Of a stretch of 64,000 nt of DNA, positions 57,169 through 64,000 are shown piece by piece. Source of the stretch: Chara braunii (taxonomy: Eukaryota > Streptophyta > Charophyceae > Charales > Characeae). The notes beneath the pieces were generated by a model. It worked only from the letters and a program-made list of their open reading frames with translations. It searched no databases and was not told the DNA's origin. The first letter of the stretch is position 1. Every line of letters starts with the position of its first letter. Location of the stretch: NCBI GenBank assembly GCA_003427395.1, contig BFEA01000631.1:609843-673842 (forward strand). Reading direction: 5' to 3'. The position numbers and the translations under genes are program-made.

Positions 57169-57646
57169 GTTTTCTTACGGAACGAGCTCTCGACGATCCT
57201 CCACTGGTGCCACGCTGTCACATCTCGGCGATCCGACAAGTTCATCATCCGCGGCTCGATCCGGACCTTCGGCGACTTGCACAATTCTTCTGTACCAGGG
57301 AGTGTACGCAACCGCTGAGTTTCGCTTCGCAGGCAGTTCCCGGGCGGTTGTGTTGGCAGAGGCGGTAACAGTTCATCGACGATCGGCTCCTGGAATCAGC
57401 CACGTGTCTATAGTGGTCGCCTTCGGTGGCGACATCAGCACCATCAGCCCCCTGCGACATACAACTGTCAAGACGTCGCTCCGGTTGTGGGCGCAGCAGT
57501 TGGCGTCGGTGTGGAATCCTTGGCTCACGCCCCACGGGGATAACCTTTTTCCCACGGATGGCGTCGACCTCGACGGTATCCGAACCTTCCAACACGAGCC
57601 GGCGGTGGTGCTCCCGGAACTCATCCCCTTCCCCCGTCCTCAATGA
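57165..57646 (+). pseudogene. Post-pol frame 2, unknown, overlaps pol stop by ATGA
   Basis: ATG 57165 overlaps the pol stop (ATGA, 57165-57168). The frame reads about 40 sensible residues (LTERALDDPPLVPRC, IRQVHHPRLDPDL), then near 57270-57300 the coherent reading moves to another frame that continues to TGA 57644-57646. The second part is strand-rich and hydrophobic (VYATAEFRFAG, ISHVSIVVAFGG, LRLWAQQLASVWNPW, VVLPELIPFP). About 160 residues in all if the shift is a single indel. I do not recognise it. Its position after integrase matches accessory or env-like frames in other gypsy elements, but there is no signal peptide or membrane span. Whether it is a real protein rests on frame length and the precise junctions. 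Confidence 0.4.
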
Positions 57647-58728
57647 ACCCATCCCCGATCTCCACTTTCGACCTCCCCTCCTTCTTCCCCACCTTCTGGC
57701 AGTCCGGAGTCCATCCGCACCTCTCCTTTTGTCTAAAATCACTCGCTGTCCCCCTCCTTGATCCCCGGCAGTAGACGCGTAGGAGAGAACACTTCGTCGA
57801 GTTGTCGGTGTGCCTGGTCGGAGTAAAGCTCACGTGGACGTGGCACGAGGATCACCGCCAGTGGGCTGAGTACCTCGAGCTTCTTATCATCCAGGCGTGG
57901 CGAGCAGAAACCGAGGGCGATCTGCTCAGATTCCTCTTCGGATTGGTGCGGCCCGATCATCGCCAACTGATCGTGCACGAGTTAACGGTCCCCCTTGCGC
58001 AGCTGGCCGACGATTTCCCACTTGAGATCGTCTCGCAGAGCGACGACAACCTAGTCCCACGCTTTCTCACTTGGACCTTAGCGCCATATCTCCAGTGGTC
58101 GGCGTGCTTGGAGGAACCGGGAAGCGGCCGCTACCCACCGTCACGGCGTGGCTATCTGGACCCGCACGAAATAGTCGATCTCGACTTCTTTCAGGATCGA
58201 ACGGCCTCCGAGAACGAGGAGGAAGAGATAGAACCAGAAGAAGAAAGCTCGGAAGAAGAAGAAGCCGAAGAACAGGCTGACGAGGAAGAAACTCCCGAAG
58301 AGGGGAGTTACAGTGAGCACAGTGAGGGCGAGCAAAGTGAGGAGGAGGAAGAAGAACAACAAGGCGAAGAAGAAGAAGAAGATCAGGAGGAGCTGGAAGA
58401 GTCGGAGTGGGAAGGATTCGAAGAAGAAGTGCGTGACGAGGCTCAGGCGCAGGCCCAGGCGCAGAAGAGGGAAGAAATCGCGGTCGCGAAGCGACAGTTG
58501 GAATTCGCCAGCGCAGCCGGTCAGCCGCGCATTGACGATCCGGCCCGAGATCCGGAGCCACCCAAGCCCGAGGATGGAGAGACAACTGCCGTGACTTCGG
58601 CCGCACCAGCAAGACGGCGACGAAGCCGATCCCCCTCCCCCTCCACCACCAACCGCCCACCAACTCATCCACGTACCGATGCGGGGTATCGGGCTTCGTC
58701 CTCGGTCGTTATCCCGCCGTCCCCTTGA
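57643..58728 (+). pseudogene. Post-pol frame 3, acidic protein, one stop
   Basis: ATG 57643 overlaps the previous frame's stop (ATGA, 57643-57646). It runs 43 codons to TAG 57772-57774 and then stays open in the same frame to TGA 58726-58728, about 361 codons in all. Residues 1-170 look globular (FFPTFWQSG, WTWHEDHRQWAEYLELL, EGDLLRFLFGLVRPDHRQL, RFLTWTLAPYLQW). There follows a Glu-rich stretch of about 80 residues, an Ala-Gln repeat, a charged helix, and an Arg-Ser tail (ARRRRSRSPSPS) that could be a nuclear signal. No known family is recognised. It lies after pol on the sense strand where some plant retrotransposons carry extra genes. The only break is one stop, so it decayed less than pol. 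Confidence 0.6.
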
Positions 58729-59212
58729 CCACCTCTCTTTCCGCCGGATTGCCACTCGCGTCACCTTCCCCGACAATCCCTTCCCCATCGATCCCTTCCG
58801 CTTTTTCTACACTACCCGCCTCGTAGTCATTGTTCATCCCCACCCTTCCACCCGATGCGCCCTCCCTGTCTTCTACCTCCATATCCTTTTCCTTAGTGCC
58901 GCGTGGCGAGGCCACAATATAATCGAGGTATACTGCATGATTACGGGGACTATCCCCGCATGCGAGAACCACGATCACTTTCGGCGGCCCTTTTCCGAAC
59001 CTTTACCACCCTCTACCCCGACTCCCTCGCATCCCTCCCCCACACAGGCAACCGATTCCCCCGCTTTCACCGGATCGTTCGCTATCAGGAACTTCTGGAG
59101 ACGGTGGCCGGAATGGAGAGCTTCCTTCCCCCGCTACCCATCAACCCTCCCCCTCGCCACCCCTCCATGTACCGTCTCCCCTTTCCCCTCCCCGACGCTC
59201 GCTGATGTATGA
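58679..59212 (+). pseudogene. Possible fourth post-pol frame, fragmentary
   Basis: An ATG at 58679 overlaps the end of frame 3 by 50 bases. The frame is open to TGA-type end 59210-59212. From about 58903 a neighbouring frame (to 59205) reads more like protein (ALFRTFTTLYPDSL, FHRIVRYQELLETVAGMESF, YRLPFPLPD). A single indel could join them. The region is C-rich and Pro-coding in several frames, so this is tentative. Confidence 0.25.
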
Positions 59213-59435
59213 CTGATGGGCACGCGTCATGGCAACGGCACGTGTAATCCCCTCCTTGGATTGTTGATGGCCCTCCCTGAGGAATTAGCAGTAGAGTTGT
59301 GTTGCCACGATTGGATGACGTCCACACTCCTTCGAACGGTAAGTGGCATAGAATGGAAAGCTCGGCGTGTCGATCGATTAGAGAGATCGACACGTTTCAA
59401 CAAGCAAGCAGGAGCTTGCTAATATTGGAACCCCC
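59213..59435 (+). other. Region before the 3' LTR; no clear polypurine tract
   Basis: The polypurine tract expected just before a 3' LTR is not obvious here. A palindrome ATCGATTAGAGAGATCGA-like stretch lies near 59373-59393, and AAGCAAGCAGGAGCTTGCT near 59402-59420. The first 155 LTR bases and the tract were probably deleted together. Confidence 0.5.
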
Positions 59436-61756
59436 TGGCTGAGTTCGGAGCCGGGTGTGTCCCGGGACGGGTGATTGATTGGTCGGATGGCTGGTTCGCC
59501 ACCTAGCGTGCGATTAATAAATGTTGACGTCATTTCTTTTTTATTCGGTTTCGAAACTTTTGGGCGCGGACATCGCGCGGGAATTTGCTTCGTTCTTTTT
59601 GAAATTTGTTTTGGAATTCTTTTTCGAATTTTGTCGAGCCCGATGACTCTCGGAATTTCGGACTTTCCTTCCGGAACCTGTACTTTTGCTTTTTTTTCGC
59701 ATTAGTTAGGAATTTAGGAATTTTGTAATTAGGACTTTCTTTTGCCACACAGTGCCTTTTTGCTCATGTGCTTCTTCATGCGGCTGCAACGAAATTCTGA
59801 TTAGTCGGCGCCTTTAATCGGGTGTGTAACTGTAATTTTGGGCTGGCGCCATTGTAACTGTATCTTTCTTCTTGAGCTTCGTCTTTCCCGCCCTTCGTCT
59901 TTTTCTTTTACTGCGTTTTTGGTAGCCACGGTCTGCATGATCGGATTGATGCGTGGAGAGTGGCTACGTCCCCCACGCCGCGGCCCGGTCATACAGAACG
60001 CAGGCGCTCCCTCTCTAATCTTCCTTCTAAGTCCTTGTAATTCCGTGTTCTTCGCGCATGCATGCACGCTATAAATTCCGGCTGCGCGATTAGTTAGCTC
60101 TCTTAACCAGCTGTTGGAAGCTCAGGGTTGCGCGATCAGAGAGGGTCGGCACACGAGCGAAGTAAGATGTGAGTAGAGCAGGAGTCGGGCGACCCGACGA
60201 GCTGGTGCCAAACGCGCGGGGTTGACGTGGGCCACGACGGACTGTGGGCGCGGGCGAACCTGACGAGTGCGGGAGGACTAAGTGGCGTGACGACTTCGTG
60301 GGTTGGTGCGCAACGACGGACTGTCCGCATCGGAGAAGGAGAGAGAGGAAGAGGGAGTTGAGGCTGATGGACGCGGATTTGCTGTTTCTTTTATCTTTTC
60401 TCCCTATTGTCTGATGTATATAAATTTTGATTTCGGCTCCGGGCGATCTGCCCGTTTTCTATTTTTCGGAATCTGGACTTGGGTTTTTGCTCACACTTGT
60501 CTTCGCAATTTCCATCTCAGATGCACTGTGTGTGTATGTTGCTGAATGAATGGATGTATGGATGCCATGTTTGGTTGCTTGTCTTTCTACCGGATCCTTG
60601 CCTTTGCCTTTGTTTGTTGCCCTTGATGCACTCATGAGTAGGATAGGAATTTTGTGCAATTGGTAATCCCGTTCTCGTTTTGCTCATCTTTTGATTTGAC
60701 TGTTGTGTTTGTTGCATATTGCACACTCAAAAATTACGGAGTGATTAGACAGTCGGATGTCTGGCCCAGCGAACGCCGCGCGAGGACACTTGTAAACGCG
60801 ACTTGATCTGCGCATTTACACGTGCCCCCGTGTGTCGATTCGTCAATACCAAAAAGAACCATCGGTGGCAGAAATACTGTCTGATTGGATACTGCCATCC
60901 GGGGCCCGGGACGGAGCAATCATATCGGGTGAACACGTGTAAGCGCGACTTGATTCGCACCGGCCTGCACGTGCTCGCACGCGGTGATCACAATCGGCAC
61001 TGACCCGCCCTTAGGCGTCTCGTAGCTCTGCAATGACATAATGACACGCTCAGAGAGCTCGGAGTCGTTGTTGTATGACCCGGAGCACTTCACCCCCTGG
61101 GTAAACGAAATCCTCCGAAAGAGATACCCATGCCTCACCGAGAACCGACTGTGCCCTAGGGAGTTTTACTGCGCCACCACAAGCGACCCTCGGTGCTCTG
61201 ATTTCCCCACTCAGGACCACACCCACTACTTCACCCACCTCGGCTTTGTCGTTATCTCCACCAGCTTCCCTCCCTTCCGCCTTCTTCTTCCGTATCACCA
61301 ACTCAACGTCGTCCCGTGGAAGGCCATAGCCCCCTACTGGCCCAGTACACCCTGCGGAAATTATCGACGACGCGGCGATTCGAGAACCCCGGAAACCCGG
61401 AGGCCTAACCCAAGCACGCAACGACAGGCGCCACGTGGCCACTTTCGACGGCCCGACTCATTAGACCCCCACCCACCCCGAAGGGACCTTCCCACAAACC
61501 GCCGTCCTCGGAACCAATGGCTCGCCCGGCCTTGAGTGACCTGCGCATACCATCTGCCTTATGACCAGAGGTGGTCCGCCCTCTCCGCCACATTGCACTC
61601 GTACCCCCGAAGAACTCTTCTACAGGAGATCTCAGTTCTGACCTAGGACTCCACCCCCACTTTCCCAAAAATTCTTGGCACACCCCTTTTCGCACTTCCA
61701 GGCCCATATCCTACTCCAATCAGGAAGTCGCGCTGGGCGTGAGGTTGGGCGTCACA
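59436..61756 (+). repeat. 3' LTR
   Basis: Matches the 5' LTR from 48765 on and ends with GCGTCACA, the mirror of the left end TGTGACG. It lacks the first 155 bases of the 5' LTR. The TATA promoter is repeated at 60070-60076. It carries the longer version of the LTR open frame. Confidence 0.85.
61041..61535 (+). CDS. LTR-internal open frame, 3' LTR copy, 164 residues
   Basis: A complete frame from ATG 61041 (TAG upstream at 61023) to TGA 61533-61535, inside the LTR. It is rich in aromatic residues, Pro, Arg and His (HFTPWVNEIL, REFYCATTS, HYFTHLGFVVISTSFPPF, APYWPSTPCG) and ends in a basic Pro-rich tail. I do not know the family. The 5' LTR copy aligns along its length with one in-frame 3-bp gap, but substitutions change residues more often than not, as expected of decay after insertion. 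The antisense strand is open across much of the same region. An LTR-encoded protein would be unusual; a chance frame is the alternative. Confidence 0.4.
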   Translation: MTRSESSESLLYDPEHFTPWVNEILRKRYPCLTENRLCPREFYCATTSDPRCSDFPTQDHTHYFTHLGFVVISTSFPPFRLLLPYHQLNVVPWKAIAPYWPSTPCGNYRRRGDSRTPETRRPNPSTQRQAPRGHFRRPDSLDPHPPRRDLPTNRRPRNQWLARP

Positions 61757-61850
61757 GGATGTCGGGGGTGTCATGGACGGAACGGGCTCCAGGGACATAC
61801 GAGGGAATGGAGGATACCCAACTCTCTATCATCACCATTCAACTAAGCTA
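61757..61850 (+). repeat. Right remainder of the interrupted ~230-bp tandem unit
   Basis: Begins with the second GGAT copy and continues GTCGGGGGTGTC, then GGGCTCCAGGGACATACG as in the units left of the element. It fades out near 61850. Confidence 0.85.
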
Positions 61851-62225
61851 GATAGGAGTCACTGTGCACCCTCATGAAGACCTGTAGTAGCATGTTCAAA
61901 CCCAGCTCCCGAAGTCCCCGTGCACTCAGGCTTGCACAGCGTCTGCTTCAACCGGGGCTGAGCAGGGGGTAGGCACCTCTGCTTAGCCCCGGTACCTGCA
62001 ACCGCTGTCTGGTCAGGTCACCCCGCCATGATGGCAATGGGTGATGGTCCTGGGTGGTTAACACTGGGGTAGGACAGGGGGGGTGGGGGTGCACCAGGGC
62101 AAAAAGATAGGAGGAAGGTTGGGTGGGGTCTTCAGAGGGGTTCATCTGGACAACCGAGTGGCCGAGTACTGTGGGTGACTGCCATCAGTCTAGTATCCCA
62201 CCTTTACAACAACCTGGGCTTTATG

Positions 62226-62258
<33 letters not shown>

Positions 62259-62600
62259 ACTGTAGCAAAGTTGCAGGAAAAAAATAAATAAATAAAAAAA
62301 ATCACCCCTCCCCCTTTCCAACTGACGATTTCACAATTTCGTGCCACTGCGAAGGCAGAGAAAAAACAACAAATTATTTTCTCGCTGCCCATTGGAGGAA
62401 AAACTGCGACCTCTAAACGGTACCCGCTCCAAATCATGTTGGCCATAATGATCCCACACCATCTATGGCCACCCTGTGTCACTAATCGCCACACATGATG
62501 GAAAACCCTGAGGCTGCGTGGTAACACTGCTCTAGTGGGTCCTACTAGCCCCTGCACCTGCAAGGACTGCCCGCCTGGTGTCACGGAGGACGAAAATGCC
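61851..62600. other. Unassigned; hairpin and A31 run
   Basis: A hairpin at about 61952-61997 (arms ACCGGGGCTGAGCAG and CTGCTTAGCCCCGGT, one mismatch), an A-run at 62226-62256, and a block at 62.49-62.60 kb (GCGTGGTAACACTGCTC, GTGGGTCCTA, CTGCAAGGACTGCCCG) repeated at 63.10-63.18 kb. No gene. Confidence 0.5.
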
Positions 62601-62636
62601 CACCACACATGATGGAAAATCCTGAGGCATCCAGCG

Positions 62637-62700
62637 GCCCAGCTCAGTTGGTGAGGTACGCAAGTGGCATTCAGGAGGTCTTGGGCTCAATCCCCGTTGG
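62637..62700 (+). repeat. tRNA-derived SINE-like head
   Basis: A box GGCCCAGCTCAGTTGGTGAG (62636-62655) and B box GGGCTCAATCC (62683-62693) at tRNA spacing. It is preceded by CATGATGGAAAATCCTGAGGC, which also occurs near 62492. The SINE body probably runs to the fold-back near 62.87 kb. Not a functional tRNA by acceptor-stem inspection. Confidence 0.6.
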
Positions 62701-62865
62701 CCTCATGTACCTTCCTGGGCAAGCTTGGCGCCCGCCACCTACAGATAGGCAATTGGTTCCCCCGAGTGGCATTGAGCAGAGACTGCTGATGTTTATAGTG
62801 GAACGGGACCGGAGAGGAGGCACAGCGACTGGCATAGCATCAGTCCTGATGCTAACGGCTGACCC

Positions 62866-62960
62866 CTGGCCGGGGGCTAGGTCCCACTTGCACGACTTAA
62901 GAGATACTGACCGTAGATAGCAAAGCAATGCACTTGTGCAAGTGGGACCTTGCCCCGGTA
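62866..62960. repeat. Fold-back element 1
   Basis: Arms at 62870-62893 and 62936-62958 pair over about 23 bases (CCGGGGGCTAGGTCCCACTT type), with a 42-base loop containing GAGATACTGACCGTAGAT. Confidence 0.7.
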
Positions 62961-63293
62961 CCGCCCACCTGCTGTAGCAGGAATCGCACCTGCTGGTGGG
63001 TGCAGCTCCCGTAATACCACGAAGACAAAAGGCCTGAAAAAGGTAAAAAAAGCTCAGGGAAACATGTTCATCCAGGTCCTGACAGCATCTTCCATGGCAG
63101 CGTGGTAGCACTGCTCTAGTGGGTCCTATCCCCTGCGCCTGCAAGGACTGCCCGACGGGTATAACGAACAACAAAAGTGCCCACGGTGTATGAAGTCATC
63201 ACATCCCCCACGGGCTGTGAACTGTCGCCGTGTCAGATTCGAGGCTCGGTGCCGGGCCTGTTACCTAACCGCTCCCAGGTATTCCGGGCGCTG

Positions 63294-63403
63294 TCCGGGG
63301 GCCGAGGTCCCACTTGCTCAAATTAGGAGATTTCGGCCGTTGATCTTTGTAATCTACGGTCAGTATCTCTTAATTCGTGCCAGTGGGACCTAGCCCCGGG
63401 GGA
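63294..63403. repeat. Fold-back element 2
   Basis: Arms of about 38 bases (63294-63331 and 63365-63403) share the GGTCCCACT end and the AGAGATACTGACCGTAGAT word of element 1, here in the opposite direction. The two are related fold-backs about 330 bases apart. Confidence 0.7.
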
Positions 63404-63490
63404 CCGCTCACTGACGGATGTACCCGTCCCGCCTTGAGTACCGTCGTCCCCCGAATGGAACACGAGGTCAATTGCCAGATACCGCGATAA

Positions 63491-63615
63491 TGGGCCTCGC
63501 TGCACCACTTTCCACATCCACAAACGCCAAAAACAGATGGCAATGCATCTTTCTATGTTCTAGGGAGGGATTCAGTCTCATTTTGCACAGTTGTAGAATA
63601 GTGCAGCGAGGCCCA
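63491..63615. mobile_element. MITE-like element, 125 bp
   Basis: Perfect 15-bp terminal inverted repeats TGGGCCTCGCTGCAC and GTGCAGCGAGGCCCA, with partial pairing continuing inwards. No coding capacity. A target-site duplication is not clear (flanks ATAA and ATGA). Confidence 0.65.
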
Positions 63616-63870
63616 ATGACCGCGCGCGCTATTCGGGGCGAGCCGGAAGTTGCGCTTTTGGAGGAGGAGGGAAGGTGTACCCGTAGTTACCGGCCGGCCT
63701 GGCCGTTCATTCTTACCGCCATCTCTCACTGCCGCTCACACGCACTTCCCTGTGCGACCTCTCGCCCGCCCTCCCCGGTCGGGGCCCCCCTCTTGCGCGT
63801 CCTGCTCCCCCGTCCCTTCACGTGTCTCCCTCTCAAGGGAAGTACGAATGGACGGTGGGTCTTGTCGGGA

Positions 63871-64000
63871 TCGGGAGCATCGGGCACGCGCGCCTTCGCT
63901 CGCGCAGCTCCTGACATAAAGGCAAGGCAACGACCGGATCGGCATCGGGAGCATCGGGCACGCGCGCCTTCGCTCGCGCAGCTCCTGACATAAAGGCAAC
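63871..64000 (+). repeat. 74-bp tandem repeat, cut by the window end
   Basis: Units start at 63871 and 63945 (TCGGGAGCATCGGGCACGCG, then CTTCGCTCGCGCAGCTCC and ATAAAGGCAA). The second unit is cut by the window edge, so the array may continue. Confidence 0.9.

Larger units (their letters stand above)
48610..61756 (+). mobile_element. Degenerate Ty3/gypsy LTR retrotransposon, 13.1 kb
   Basis: Order: 5' LTR, initiator-Met primer site, gag with zinc knuckle, aspartic protease, RT, RNase H, PHD-type finger, integrase, GPY/F-like tail, extra frames, 3' LTR. RT-RNase H-integrase order defines Ty3/gypsy (Metaviridae type). Ends TGTGACG and CGTCACA mirror each other and a GGAT duplication flanks it. 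No chromodomain is seen after the GPY/F-like region. The coding part has at least four in-frame stops and several frameshifts, and the LTRs differ at roughly one base in twenty in the parts I compared by eye, so this is an old, inactive copy. Both extra features (PHD finger, post-pol frames) set it apart from standard plant gypsy lineages. Confidence 0.95.

Overview
The window looks like a repeat-dominated stretch of a eukaryotic nuclear genome. The best lineage clue is the primer-binding site of the one well-structured retrotransposon (51073-51085). It matches the 3' end of the plant-type initiator methionine tRNA (TGGTATC.GAGCC) and not the animal or fungal form, so a land plant or streptophyte alga is likely; a charophyte would fit, but the species cannot be fixed from sequence alone. 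Microsatellites are abundant, there is a 272-base assembly gap (14152-14423), and single Ns are scattered mainly between 3.7 and 7.2 kb. I recognise no intact conserved host gene.

Left part (1-8.9 kb): mostly unassigned sequence with four small forward reading frames. Those at 5.4 and 6.7 kb encode the same small strand-helix-strand domain and are diverged paralogues. The one at 7.18-7.84 kb is one long frame broken by two stop codons. The first (1.9-2.5 kb) has a similar layout but no clear residue match. A 70-bp inverted repeat brackets the 5.4-kb frame.

Middle (8.9-47.5 kb): four large copies of one modular, non-coding composite repeat, at 8.9-13.96 kb (+), 17.8-22.1 kb (-), 24.1-27.6 kb (+) and 28.8-34.6 kb (-), plus fragments at 37.1-37.6 and 46.7-47.4 kb. 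The copies form two convergent pairs. Each has an ordered set of modules: a dyad-bearing tandem block, a unique block, a tandem array, a second tandem array with a GAAGCGCTGCCGAAAT core, and a distal block of up to 1 kb. One copy carries a different tandem array in the same slot. Between and beyond them lie a second inverted repeat with ~98-bp subunits, hairpins, simple repeats, a 54-bp tandem array, and several tRNA-derived SINE-like heads with pol III A and B boxes.

Right part (48.1-64 kb): a 13.1-kb Ty3/gypsy LTR retrotransposon (48610-61756) sits in the third unit of a ~230-bp tandem array, so the empty site can be read from neighbouring units. It has ~2.3-2.5 kb LTRs, gag, protease, RT, RNase H, integrase with a GPY/F-like tail, and two unusual additions. 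One is a PHD-type zinc finger between RNase H and integrase. The other is a chain of extra reading frames after pol, in which the first two junctions (pol to frame 2, frame 2 to frame 3) are stop-start overlaps of the form ATGA. The LTRs themselves carry a 160-residue-class open frame. The element is inactive: it has several nonsense and frameshift breaks, a lost zinc-knuckle histidine, and damaged LTR ends. After it come a SINE-like head, two fold-back elements, a 125-bp MITE-like element and a 74-bp tandem repeat cut by the window edge.
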